The notes below the pieces were generated by a model. It had not been told where the DNA came from, searched no databases, and saw only the letters and a program-made list of their open reading frames with translations. Made by a program: the position numbers and the translations under genes. From assembly GCA_020634395.1 (NCBI GenBank), contig JACKBU010000020.1:35657-99656 (forward strand): DNA of 64,000 nt, written 5' to 3'. Shown piece after piece: positions 44,042 to 52,592 of this stretch (positions are counted from its first letter, which is position 1; each line of letters begins with the position of its first letter). This DNA is from Ardenticatenaceae bacterium. GTDB lineage: Bacteria > Chloroflexota > Anaerolineae > Promineifilales > Promineifilaceae.

Positions 44042-44228
44042 GCCGGCCCTAAGAGATGTATCCAATTTGTGTCCAATCTATATATCTCCATCTATTCCCC
44101 GTCTATGGCCCTTCAGCTAACGTTGCCGGTGACAAGTTCCAGCAAGGCAAAGGCAGTTTAAGAGGGAGCTTTTTTGACCAACCGCACCCTTCTTCCTTCC
44201 CACAGACCTACTTTTGACGAGGTGTTAG

Positions 44229-44816
44229 ATGAATTTGAAGCTCGTAAGAAAATTTTCTGTGATGGTTGTATTAACGGCCGTGTTACTCGGCGGATTTTAT
44301 TTGATGCTGACCCCACCCGGCCTGAGTGCCCAGGAAAGCGCCGGCGGCTCTACCTCCCTGGCGGCTCCCTCCGGGAATGTGGCCAGCCGGGGAAATGAAG
44401 CCGCCCTGTCGGGAATCAAATCGACTTACCGCATTTCGGTGCCCTTTGGCTTCAACACCCCGCTGCCGATTTTGAACGGCGGCAATGAAGTGCTGGCCAG
44501 CGGTCATGGCGGCTGTACGGCCGGCGAAGAAGTCACCGTCGGCATCACCGTCACGCAGCCCATTTCCGTCAGCGGTGCCGTGGCCACAGGTGAAAAGGTG
44601 TGGACCTGCAACGGCGAGACGCAAATGTGGCAGATGACGGCCACGGCCGTTACCACCACCACCGTCCTGGTCGATGGACCCGCCGAAGCGTGCGGCCTGG
44701 CTACCACCCGCGCCGATGGCTCCGTAACCGATACATTTGATTGGTGCCGCGACGTAGATCTGGTGACGGTGAATCCGCAGATTTACCTCCCTATTGTGCT
44801 CAATAATAATGAGTAG
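44229..44816 (+). CDS. Small exported protein with YLPIVLNNNE tail
   Basis: A 195-residue exported protein. A signal peptide spans about residues 1-34, cut after GLSAQ. The mature part is Thr/Val/Gly-rich and strand-like with three cysteines, with no recognised domain. It ends in YLPIVLNNNE, like the YLPLIAR end of the unrelated 1313-residue protein. GAGG precedes the ATG. It appears monocistronic. The function is unknown. Confidence 0.7.
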   Translation: MNLKLVRKFSVMVVLTAVLLGGFYLMLTPPGLSAQESAGGSTSLAAPSGNVASRGNEAALSGIKSTYRISVPFGFNTPLPILNGGNEVLASGHGGCTAGEEVTVGITVTQPISVSGAVATGEKVWTCNGETQMWQMTATAVTTTTVLVDGPAEACGLATTRADGSVTDTFDWCRDVDLVTVNPQIYLPIVLNNNE

Positions 44817-44851
44817 CTAAATTCTTTAGGAATCCAGGGGTTGACATCCCA

Positions 44852-44910
44852 TGAGGCGTGATACGTGCTGCCTGACCAGACAAAGTTCACGCGGCACGTA
44901 TCACGCCTCA
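44852..44910. repeat. 17-bp perfect inverted repeat upstream of the fad operon
   Basis: TGAGGCGTGATACGTGC (44852-44868) and its exact complement (44894-44910) flank a 25-bp loop. Two GACCAGAC copies lie in and after the loop. TTGACA occurs just before the left arm (44841-44846). The hairpin could be a REP-like element, a transcription attenuator or an operator of the beta-oxidation operon, whose first gene starts at 44949. Confidence 0.7.
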
Positions 44911-44948
44911 GACCAGACCCCGTGAAGTCGTAAAGACCCCAAGAAGTT

Positions 44949-46247
44949 ATGGCAAACCTCCTTAACGGCCGTCGTGTGGCCATCGTCGCCGGGCTGCGCA
45001 CCCCATTTACCAGACAAGGCGGCGCTTTTAAAGACCTGTCTGCCCTTGATTTAGGGCAGCTGGTCTGTGCCGAATTGTTGGAGCGGGTGGACATAGATCC
45101 CCAGGAAATAGATCAGGTTGTTTATGGACAGGTAATCCCTTCCGTCCACGCGCCCAACATTGCCCGCGAGATTGTGCTGGGCATCAGCCTGCCGCCCAGC
45201 ATCGAAGCCTATTCGGTCTCACGCGCCTGTGCCACCAGCTACCAGACGGCCGTTAACGTGGCCCAGGCTATCCAGGCCGGCGTGATTGACTGCGGCCTGG
45301 CCGGCGGGGCCGAAAGCGCCAGCATCTTGCCCGTGCCGATCCAACGGCCGTTACAAAAAGCCCTGCTCCAGGCCAGCAAAGCCCGTACCACCACCAAGCG
45401 CCTCAAAGCCTTTGCCGACGTACGGCCGTCCGACCTGCTGCCGCGCACGCCCGATATCGCCGAACCCTCTACCGGCGAAACGATGGGCGAAGCAGCAGAA
45501 CGCATGGCCAAAGAAAATGACATTTCGCGTCAGGCTCAGGATGAATATGCCCACCGCAGCCACGTTCTGGCCGAAAAAGCGTGGTCGGAAGGCAAGTTTG
45601 ACGACGAGGTAATGCCGGTACACGTCCCGCCCGATTACCGGCAAACCGTTCACAAAGACACGCTGGTCCGGCCCGATTCTTCTCTGGAGAATTACGGCCG
45701 TCTGCGGCCCGTTTTTGACCGCGAGCACGGCAGCGTAACGGCTGGCAACAGCTCTCCTCTCACCGATGGGGCCAGCGCCTTGCTGCTGATGGCCGCCGAT
45801 AAAGCGCAGGCTTTGGGCCTTCCTATTTTGGGTTTGATTCGCAGCTACGCGTTTACGGCCGTTGATCCTGCCGACCAACTCTTGATTGGCCCGGTGTACG
45901 CCATGCCTCTGGCTCTGGAACGGGCCGGCATGACCCTGGCCGATATGGACCTGATTGACCAGCACGAGGCGTTTGCCGCCCAGGTCCTCTCCGTCATTCA
46001 AAAGGTCGAATCGCCGCAGTTTGCCCACGAAAAGCTGCACCGCGAGCACCCCATCGGCCACATCGACATGGACATCTTCAACGTTAACGGCGGCTCCATT
46101 GCCCTGGGACACCCATTCGCGGCCACCGGCGCGCGGCAAATCACCCAGACGCTGCATGAGCTGCAGCGGCGCGGCGGCGGAGTGGCCTTGTGCAGTGCCT
46201 GCGCGGCTGGCGGCCTGGCCGCCGCCATGGTACTGGAAACCCCCTAG
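44949..46247 (+). CDS. Acetyl-CoA acyltransferase (thiolase, FadA/FadI type)
   Basis: A 432-residue thiolase. It cleaves 3-ketoacyl-CoA to acetyl-CoA and a shortened acyl-CoA. The nucleophilic cysteine is in VSRACATSYQ (about residue 98), the GHPFAATGAR histidine block near 380, and the second cysteine in ALCSACAAGG near 420. Length fits the FadI-like trifunctional-complex partner. It heads an operon with the FadJ-type fusion and an acyl-CoA dehydrogenase. The 17-bp inverted repeat lies just upstream. Confidence 0.93.
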   Translation: MANLLNGRRVAIVAGLRTPFTRQGGAFKDLSALDLGQLVCAELLERVDIDPQEIDQVVYGQVIPSVHAPNIAREIVLGISLPPSIEAYSVSRACATSYQTAVNVAQAIQAGVIDCGLAGGAESASILPVPIQRPLQKALLQASKARTTTKRLKAFADVRPSDLLPRTPDIAEPSTGETMGEAAERMAKENDISRQAQDEYAHRSHVLAEKAWSEGKFDDEVMPVHVPPDYRQTVHKDTLVRPDSSLENYGRLRPVFDREHGSVTAGNSSPLTDGASALLLMAADKAQALGLPILGLIRSYAFTAVDPADQLLIGPVYAMPLALERAGMTLADMDLIDQHEAFAAQVLSVIQKVESPQFAHEKLHREHPIGHIDMDIFNVNGGSIALGHPFAATGARQITQTLHELQRRGGGVALCSACAAGGLAAAMVLETP

Positions 46248-46265
46248 CCACTCGGAAGCAAAGTC

Positions 46266-48479
46266 ATGGTATTAAGATTAGAAACGGAAACAGAACAGGA
46301 TCAGAACGAGTTTCTTCGCCTGGAGCAGCGTGGCCACACGGCCGTTCTCTGGCTGGACATGCCCGGTGAAAGCCTCAATACCCTCAAAGCAGGCTTCGAC
46401 CAGCCCTTTAATCAGGTCCTGGATCAACTCGCGGCGGATGAGGCGGTGACGGCCGTTGTCATCGCCTCGGCTAAAGCGGACAATTTTGTGGTGGGGGCAG
46501 ACGTGAAGATGCTGCAGCAGGCGGAAACGGCCGTGGCCGTCGCCGGCCTGGCCCGCACCGCGCAGGCGGTGATGGATCGTATCGCCGCTTTCCCCAAGCC
46601 CATCGTGGCAGCCATTCATGGCGACTGCCTGGGCGGTGGTTTGGAACTGGCGCTGGCCTGTCACGGCCGTGTGGCTGCCAGCCGCAGCCATACGCGGTTG
46701 GGTCAACCGGAAGTGAACCTGGGTCTGATATCCGGCGCGGGCGGCACACAGCGCCTGCCGCGGCTGGTAGGACTGGAAAACGCGCTGGATCTGATTCTGA
46801 CAGGCAAAAGGCTGCCCCCTGAACCCGCCCGCCGCCGCGGGCTGGTGGACGAAGTGGTCCATCCGGCCGTGCTTATCGAGGCGGCCGCAGCGCGCGCCCA
46901 GACGTTGGCCGCTAAAAAGTCACGGCCGCCCCTGCCCCAGCAGCTCCGGCAGGTAGTCAGCGAAGCGCTGGACCCCAAACAAATCCGCTCGCTGCTGTTA
47001 GAAGAAAATCCGGCCGGACGGCGCCTTGTCTTTAAACAGGCCCACGACAAAACCCTGGCCGAGACGCACGGTAACTACCCTGCCCCCCTGCGCGCTATCG
47101 AAGTCATTCGCATTGGGATAGAAGAGGGCATGGAAGCCGGGTTGGAAGCGGAAGCCAAAGCGTTTGGTGAACTGGCCATGACGCCGCAGGCGCAGCGCCT
47201 GATGGAACTCTTTTTTGCGCGCAGCGCCGTGCAAAAGGCGGTGTGGACGGCTCCAGATGTTACCTTAGTGCCTATACGAAAAGCAGCGGTTGTGGGAGCT
47301 GGCTTAATGGGCAGCGGCATCAGCAATGTCACTGCGGCGCAGGCTGACCTGGTTGTGCGGCTGAAAGACATTGATGATGCGGCAATCCGTGACGGGCTGC
47401 GCCGCATCCATCGTCATCTGGACGAACGCCGCCAGCGCCACCGCATAACCGAGCGGGAAATGAAAGAGATTATGAATCGTATACGGCCGTCTACGACCTA
47501 TACGGGCTTTGGCCGCGCCGACATTGTGATTGAGGCCGTCCTCGAAGACCTGGCGCTTAAACGGCAGGTACTGGCCGATGTGGCCGCTCACGCGCCGGAA
47601 AACTTTATTTTCGCCTCCAACACCTCTTCCCTGCCTATTCACCAGCTGGCCGAAGGCAGCCCGCGGCCGGAAAACGTGGTCGGCATGCACTACTTCTCGC
47701 CGGTGGAGCAGACGCCGCTGCTGGAGGTCATAGCCGGGGAGCAGACGGCGCCGGAAGTGGTAGCCACCTGCGTCGACCTGGGCCGGCGGCAGGGTAAAAC
47801 GGTGATCGTGGTGAATGATGGGCCGGGCTTTTATACCACGCGCATCCTGGGCCCCTATCTCAATGAGGCTGCCCACCTGTTAAGTGAAGGTGTGCCCATC
47901 GAAAGGATTGACGCCGCCCTGGTAGATTTTGGCTTTCCGGTCGGACCGTTGAAACTGCTGGACGAAGTGGGCATCGATGTGGCGGCCAAGATCAGCCGGG
48001 TGCTGGAGGAAACGTTGGGCGAGCGGATGCAGCCGCCGGCCGCCCTGGCCGACCTGACGGCCGCTCACCGTTACGGCCGTAAAAACGGCCACGGCTTTTA
48101 CGCCTATGAAGAGAAAAACGGCCGTTTTCAATCCACCAACGACGTGGACAGCCATATCTACCGCCTGCTGAACGTAGAACCGGACGCCAACCCGCGCCAG
48201 AAGACCATTGTGATGCGCTGCCTGCTGCCGCTGCTCAACGAAGCGGCCCGTTGTTACGCCGACGGTGTCTTGCGCGCCCCGCGTGATGGCGACGTGGGCG
48301 CTGTGTTTGGCCTGGGTTTTCCGCCTTTCCTCGGCGGACCCTTTCGGTATATGGACCATAAAGGCCTTCAAGAAATCGTGCGCCTGCTCGACGAACACAG
48401 CGAGCAATATGGCCGGCGCTTTGCCCCTGCGCCCATTTTGCAGAAAATGGCTCAGGAAAAAAAGAGTTTTTATCCCTGA
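46266..48479 (+). CDS. fadJ: FadJ/FadB-type enoyl-CoA hydratase / 3-hydroxyacyl-CoA dehydrogenase
   Basis: A 737-residue bifunctional beta-oxidation protein. Residues 1-210 form the crotonase fold with the oxyanion segment VVGADVKML and catalytic Glu around GLISGAGGTQRLPR. The NAD-binding motif GAGLMGSGI at about 344-352 opens the 3-hydroxyacyl-CoA dehydrogenase, with SNTSSLPI and HYFSPVEQTPLLEVI as active-site blocks. Two C-terminal helical domains follow. It makes 3-ketoacyl-CoA for the thiolase 18 bp upstream. The acyl-CoA dehydrogenase gene starts on its stop codon (1-base overlap). Confidence 0.94.
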   Translation: MVLRLETETEQDQNEFLRLEQRGHTAVLWLDMPGESLNTLKAGFDQPFNQVLDQLAADEAVTAVVIASAKADNFVVGADVKMLQQAETAVAVAGLARTAQAVMDRIAAFPKPIVAAIHGDCLGGGLELALACHGRVAASRSHTRLGQPEVNLGLISGAGGTQRLPRLVGLENALDLILTGKRLPPEPARRRGLVDEVVHPAVLIEAAAARAQTLAAKKSRPPLPQQLRQVVSEALDPKQIRSLLLEENPAGRRLVFKQAHDKTLAETHGNYPAPLRAIEVIRIGIEEGMEAGLEAEAKAFGELAMTPQAQRLMELFFARSAVQKAVWTAPDVTLVPIRKAAVVGAGLMGSGISNVTAAQADLVVRLKDIDDAAIRDGLRRIHRHLDERRQRHRITEREMKEIMNRIRPSTTYTGFGRADIVIEAVLEDLALKRQVLADVAAHAPENFIFASNTSSLPIHQLAEGSPRPENVVGMHYFSPVEQTPLLEVIAGEQTAPEVVATCVDLGRRQGKTVIVVNDGPGFYTTRILGPYLNEAAHLLSEGVPIERIDAALVDFGFPVGPLKLLDEVGIDVAAKISRVLEETLGERMQPPAALADLTAAHRYGRKNGHGFYAYEEKNGRFQSTNDVDSHIYRLLNVEPDANPRQKTIVMRCLLPLLNEAARCYADGVLRAPRDGDVGAVFGLGFPPFLGGPFRYMDHKGLQEIVRLLDEHSEQYGRRFAPAPILQKMAQEKKSFYP

Positions 48480-50224
48480 TGAATGAAAAAGTACAAGAGC
48501 GAACACGCGCAGAAGAGGCAGAAACCAGCCGGGCCTCCTCATTTGCCAAACCTTTGTTTCTAGGTGAAATCCATGAAGACCTGATCATCCCCTATCCACG
48601 GCTGGATAAGGCCGAGCGGGAAAAAGTGCAGCAGCTTAGTGACGCTGCCCGTGAGTTTACCGACGCCCATTACGACCCGCGCCAGGCAGAAGAAAACGGC
48701 TGGATTGGCGATGACGTGATTGCCGGACTGGGTGAACGCGGGCTGCTGGGGCTGTATATCCCGCCCCAGTACGGTGGCCAGGGCCTGTCGCAGACGGGCT
48801 ACAGCCTGGTTTTTGAGGAATTGGGCTGCATCGACCCCACGCTTTCTGTGGTTCTGGGTGTGCACCAATCGATTGGCATGAAGGGCATCTACTTGTTTGG
48901 CACAGAGGAACAGAAGGAACGCTTTTTGCCCGATCTGGTAGCCGGGCGCAAGCTGGCGGCCTTCGCCCTGACCGAACCGCAAGCCGGGTCGGATGCCTAC
49001 CACATTCGCAGCCGGGCCGTGCTCCAACAAGACGGTTCTTACCGCTTGTTTGGCGAGAAACGGTACATAGGCAATGGCTCTAAAGACGTACTGACGACTT
49101 TTGCGCGGACCGATGAAGGCGCGCACGTCGCCCTCATCCTGGAAAAAGGCATGGAAGGGCTGGAAGTGGGCCGTTCTTACCCCACCATGGGGCTGAAGGC
49201 CAATGATTTGCGCCACCTGACTTTTAATGACATCCGCGTGCCGCCGGAAAATGTGCTGGGACAGGAAGGAGACGGCTTTCACATTGCCGTGGAGGTCTTG
49301 AATAACGGCCGTCTCTCCCTCGGCGCCGGTTCCATTGGCTCGGTGAAGAAGCTGCTGCGGCTGGCAGTGGACCACACGCTGACGCGCGAACAGTTCGGAC
49401 GGCCGTTGGCCGAGTTTGGCCTCGTCGAAGACAAAATCGGCTGGGCAGTCTCCTACTTATATGGCCTGCAGTCGATGGCTTATCTGGCGACCGGCCTGGT
49501 GGATGCCGGCATGCCCGACTATTCTCTGGAATCGGCCATGGTTAAGGTCGCCGGAACCGACTTCCTCTGGCATGCTGCCAACCGCGTGTTCCAACTGGCC
49601 GGTGGTTCCGCGTATATTACCGACCAGCCCTACGAAAAGATACTGCGCGACATACGGATATTTCCTATCTTCGAAGGGGCCAACGATGTGCTGCGCGTGT
49701 TCATTGCCCTTTCGGGTCTTAAACCGCTGGTGGACGAACTATCTGACCTGCAAGAGATAGATTTATCCCAACCCATTCACAGTTTAGGGGTGCTGGCCGA
49801 TTACGTCAGCGGCCGTTTGCGCCGCGAAGTGCGGCCCGACCGCCTCAGCCGGGTACACCCTGATTTGCAGCCTCTGGCCGATCCCATCAGCGACCAGGTG
49901 CAGCGCTTGCGTGCCGCCAGCGAGCGGCTTTTGCGGCAGCATGGCAAAGGGATACAGGATGAGCAGCGCCAGCTCAAGCGGCTGGCGCATGCCGCTATGG
50001 ACATCTTTGCCCAGGCCGCGACTGTTTCGCGGGCCAGCGACGTGCTGACACGCGGTCTGTCAACGGCTCCGTTTGAAGAACAGTACATCGCCGAGACGTT
50101 TTGCACGCGCGCGGCCAGGCGTGTGGAGCGCTGCCTGGACCAAATTGCTGAAAACGATGACGAACGGATGCATCGCATCGCGCGAGCCGCTTATGCCCAT
50201 CGCGGCTATCGACATACGATCTAA
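48479..50224 (+). CDS. Acyl-CoA dehydrogenase, long form
   Basis: A 581-residue flavoprotein that introduces the alpha-beta double bond in acyl-CoA and passes electrons to ETF. The core ACAD domain (about 30-420) shows AFALTEPQAGSDA, GSKDV and the FAD/substrate region EGANDVLRVFIALSG, whose Glu at the start is the likely catalytic base. A C-terminal extension of about 150 residues is helical, as in VLCAD/ACAD9-type enzymes, which favours long chains and membrane contact. Translation is coupled to fadJ. No ETF genes are in the window. Confidence 0.92.
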   Translation: MNEKVQERTRAEEAETSRASSFAKPLFLGEIHEDLIIPYPRLDKAEREKVQQLSDAAREFTDAHYDPRQAEENGWIGDDVIAGLGERGLLGLYIPPQYGGQGLSQTGYSLVFEELGCIDPTLSVVLGVHQSIGMKGIYLFGTEEQKERFLPDLVAGRKLAAFALTEPQAGSDAYHIRSRAVLQQDGSYRLFGEKRYIGNGSKDVLTTFARTDEGAHVALILEKGMEGLEVGRSYPTMGLKANDLRHLTFNDIRVPPENVLGQEGDGFHIAVEVLNNGRLSLGAGSIGSVKKLLRLAVDHTLTREQFGRPLAEFGLVEDKIGWAVSYLYGLQSMAYLATGLVDAGMPDYSLESAMVKVAGTDFLWHAANRVFQLAGGSAYITDQPYEKILRDIRIFPIFEGANDVLRVFIALSGLKPLVDELSDLQEIDLSQPIHSLGVLADYVSGRLRREVRPDRLSRVHPDLQPLADPISDQVQRLRAASERLLRQHGKGIQDEQRQLKRLAHAAMDIFAQAATVSRASDVLTRGLSTAPFEEQYIAETFCTRAARRVERCLDQIAENDDERMHRIARAAYAHRGYRHTI

Positions 50225-50259
50225 ACTTACCCCAATTCCTTAACCCTACAGGACGCAGC

Positions 50260-51075
50260 GTGCTTTCAATCCTGGAAAATTTTTCGCCTCTGGTGCAGAC
50301 GTTGATCGGCACGGGCTTTACCTGGGGCATGACCGCCCTGGGAGCGGCCATGATCTTTCTGGGCCGCAACCTGAACCGCAAAATGCTGGATTGGATGTTG
50401 GGGTTTGCCGGCGGCGTGATGATTGCGGCCAGTTATTGGTCGCTGCTGGCGCCAGCGTTGGAGATGGCAGAAGGCCAAACGTTACCGGCCTGGCTGCCGG
50501 CTGTCGTGGGATTCCTGGGCGGGGGCGTCTTTTTGCGTGGGCTAGACAAGGTTATGCCCCACATGCACCTGCGCGAACCGGGAGACAGCGATGCGGAAGG
50601 GATTTCTACAACCTGGCGGCGTACCACCCTGCTGGTTCTGGCGATTGTTTTGCACAACATCCCGGAAGGACTGGCTGTAGGGGTGGCATTTGGGGCGGCC
50701 GCGGCCGGGTTGCCTTCGGCCAGCGTGGCCGGGGCAGTGGCGCTCACCATTGGCATAGGCATTCAAAATTTTCCTGAAGCCATGGCGGTCTCGCTGCCCC
50801 TGTACAGCGCGGGCATGTCACGCGGGCGCAGCTTCTGGTATGGGCAGTTATCGGGGTTTGTGGAGCCGCTGGCCGGGGTGTTGGGCGTAACGGCCGTTCT
50901 CCTCTTCCGCCAGATTTTGCCCTACGCCCTCTCCTTTGCCACCGGAGCGATGATCTTTGTGGTGATAGAAGACCTGATACCCGAAGCGCACCGCCATGAG
51001 AATGTCGATCTGGCTACGATGGGGGCCATGATTGGCTTCGCCGTGATGATGACGCTGGACGTGGCCTTCGGCTAA
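50260..51075 (+). CDS. ZIP-family divalent metal transporter
   Basis: A 271-residue membrane protein with about eight helices. The metal-binding helix IV HNIPEGLAVGVAFG (about residues 129-142) and helix V IQNFPEAMAVSLPL are hallmarks of ZIP transporters (GufA/ZupT type). These import zinc or other divalent metals. The start is GTG with AGGA upstream. It is 35 bp behind the acyl-CoA dehydrogenase, probably the last gene of the transcript, and ends before a strong terminator. Confidence 0.9.
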   Translation: MLSILENFSPLVQTLIGTGFTWGMTALGAAMIFLGRNLNRKMLDWMLGFAGGVMIAASYWSLLAPALEMAEGQTLPAWLPAVVGFLGGGVFLRGLDKVMPHMHLREPGDSDAEGISTTWRRTTLLVLAIVLHNIPEGLAVGVAFGAAAAGLPSASVAGAVALTIGIGIQNFPEAMAVSLPLYSAGMSRGRSFWYGQLSGFVEPLAGVLGVTAVLLFRQILPYALSFATGAMIFVVIEDLIPEAHRHENVDLATMGAMIGFAVMMTLDVAFG

Positions 51076-51101
51076 ACTCATTTGGCGGCTGATAAAGAGC
51101 G

Positions 51102-51142
51102 GCAAAACCTCCCGGATGTGACCAACTTCCGGGAGGTTTTGC
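51102..51142. terminator. Strong intrinsic terminator between convergent genes
   Basis: A perfect 15-bp stem, GCAAAACCTCCCGGA (51102-51116) and TCCGGGAGGTTTTGC (51128-51142), with an 11-base loop. The A-rich/T-rich stem base gives a T tract on both strands, so it can serve both the ZIP transporter and the convergent lipoprotein gene. Confidence 0.85.
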
Positions 51143-51188
51143 TTCTATACCTTTAGCAGACAGGAAGACAGCTTGTGCTGGCTTGCGG

Positions 51189-51857
51189 TTACTGCGAGCC
51201 GCTCTGCAGCGGAGCGTCTGGTACGACGTCGATGAACTCCCAGGAGCTGGTAATCAGATCAAACAGCGCTTCTGCTTCTTCGCCAACTGCCCCGTAATCC
51301 TCACCGATGCGGGCGACCATCAGATCGTATACCCGGTCATCGTGGACGGCGATGACGCGCCGGTTGGTGTCCTGGCCGGGTATCGTATCAAAGACGGGGG
51401 CCATTTCCTCACCCAACTCGATGGAGAGCACCGACATGGCGGCCAGTTCGGCGTCGGATGGATAGTCGGGGACGACTTCCTGAATGGTACGGCCGTCCAG
51501 GGTGGCAAAGTGAATGGTAGCCAGCGGCGCTTCCGTGTTCTGCAAAGAATCCACATAGAGCGTCAACGAGCCGTCATCGCCCTGAAAAACCTCATAGTTG
51601 TCCGGGTATAGGAAGCAGATGCCGTGGGCGGCATCAATCAGTTGGTAAGTGCCCGGTTGTGGGGCGGCGCACGTTTCCGTATCTGCCGCTTCATTCTCCG
51701 GCTCAGCAGTGTCCGGTTGGTCGGCGGCCACTGTCGGCTCGGCCACGGCCGTGGTGGGCTGCGGAGCGGCCGGTTCGGACCCCGGGGCCGCGTTACAGGC
51801 GGCCAACAACAAAACTACCAACAGCAAAAACAGAGTTACAACAAATTGTTTCTTCAT
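51189..51857 (-). CDS. Lipoprotein of unknown function
   Basis: A 222-residue predicted lipoprotein. The signal peptide ends in LLLAAC with lipobox Cys at about 21. A Pro/Thr/Glu-rich linker (about 25-60) follows, then a folded domain with no family I recognise (FLYPDNYEVFQGDDGSLTLY). GAGGTG precedes the ATG. It converges on the ZIP gene. Upstream is the 52.1-52.5 kb repeat array, which could contain its regulatory region, though no promoter is obvious. Confidence 0.75.
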   Translation of the reverse strand: MKKQFVVTLFLLLVVLLLAACNAAPGSEPAAPQPTTAVAEPTVAADQPDTAEPENEAADTETCAAPQPGTYQLIDAAHGICFLYPDNYEVFQGDDGSLTLYVDSLQNTEAPLATIHFATLDGRTIQEVVPDYPSDAELAAMSVLSIELGEEMAPVFDTIPGQDTNRRVIAVHDDRVYDLMVARIGEDYGAVGEEAEALFDLITSSWEFIDVVPDAPLQSGSQ

Positions 51858-52153
51858 GGTATTTCACCTCACAGGTTGGTTTTGTGCCCATCATGGTGGC
51901 GGCACGGCCGTTTGCCGGCCATTTGCCACTTGTTCATGATGTGGTCGTGTAATAAATGTCGGGGATTGGAGCAAAAATATAACAGCAGCAAAAGATACAT
52001 TTTGCCTACGCTGCAAACTTGCTTTCGATGGGGCCGTTTCTTTTGGAGATTGTAGAGTACACGGCCGTTCCTCCCTGGTCCCTTCTCTATCTACCGCCAT
52101 ACAAGGTCGGGCGGGCGCCGCCCTGCTCTACCCCGCCAGAAAAACACGCTTTT
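51858..52153. other. Spacer between the lipoprotein gene and the repeat array
   Basis: About 300 bp with two ACGGCCGT copies (near 51904 and 52061). No gene is supported apart from the end of the candidate repeat ORF (from 52087). The promoter of the lipoprotein gene is expected here but I cannot place it. Confidence 0.35.
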
Positions 52154-52344
52154 CGAACGGCGATTGGCTGTAGTTGGCTAGCGAACACGGCCTGAATTAC
52201 CAGCATTTGCTTAGGTTCGCTAGCGTATAGTACCTGAATTACCGTCTTTTGCTCTATGTGGCTAGCAACACTCACGTTTCCAACGTTCCGTTGCTCTAGT
52301 TTGCTAGCAAAACTTGCCTTTCGAAAGTTCGTTTTATGTACCAT
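52087..52344 (-). CDS. Candidate ORF of 14-residue repeats (may be decayed)
   Basis: An 85-residue frame whose residues fall into 14-residue units: ASKLEQRNVGNVSV, ASHIEQKTVIQVLY, ASEPKQMLVIQAVF, ASQLQPIAVRKACF, then SGGVEQ and onward. The pattern is A-S-x-hydrophobic-(E/x)-Q, a mid hydrophobic and a final aromatic or Val. Upstream on the same strand further units (ASKIEQ, ASKAELIDVGKLKV, ASNIVLRNVPKGRF, ASKVELSNVPK) are interrupted by stops and +1 frameshifts. Either a repeat protein gene is decaying, or the peptide is a by-product of a DNA-level array. The ATG has no ribosome binding site. Confidence 0.3.
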   Translation of the reverse strand: MVHKTNFRKASFASKLEQRNVGNVSVASHIEQKTVIQVLYASEPKQMLVIQAVFASQLQPIAVRKACFSGGVEQGGARPTLYGGR

Positions 52345-52546
52345 GGCCGGTTTTATAGAACTTTCAATCGCTCACCTGTTCTATTTTGCTGGCAACCTTT
52401 AGCTTTCCAACGTCGATGAGCTCTGCTTTGCTAGCAAAACCTACCTTTTGGAACGTTCCTCAACACTATATTGCTAGCAAACCTTTACTTTGGAACGTTC
52501 GAAAGCTCTACTTTGCTAGCAACATAGTCGAAAATATGGAACGCTG
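52154..52546. repeat. Tandem array, 42-43-bp units with two palindromes alternating at 21 bp
   Basis: Units repeat every 42-43 bp, about nine in all. TTGCTAGCAA or close variants are centred near 52179, 52221, 52263, 52305, 52390, 52432, 52475 and 52517. Between them lies a second palindrome, (G)GAACGTTC(C) or variants, centred near 52158, 52284, 52326, 52411, 52454 and 52496. Neighbouring centres are 21 bp (once 22) apart, two helical turns, so all sites would face one side of the DNA. The region around 52335-52365 is degenerate. The array is AT-richer than its flanks and lies between the oxidase-operon terminator and a lipoprotein gene. Confidence 0.85.
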
Positions 52547-52562
52547 GAGCAGGCAGCCAGAG

Positions 52563-52589
52563 AAAAACTGCCGGGAACGGCCGTGCCCG
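52563..52589 (-). terminator. Intrinsic terminator of the respiratory operon
   Basis: On the minus strand, CGGGCAC-GGCC-GTTCCCG (52572-52589) forms a hairpin with one mismatch, followed by GCAGTTTTTCT. The tip of the hairpin is an ACGGCCGT octamer, so a dispersed repeat copy doubles as a terminator stem. It ends the transcript just after coxD. Confidence 0.6.
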
Positions 52590-52592
52590 CCT

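Noticed and set aside
52154..52546. CRISPR array
   Set aside because: The 42-bp units are continuous and degenerate. There are no constant repeats separated by unique spacers, and no cas genes in the window.
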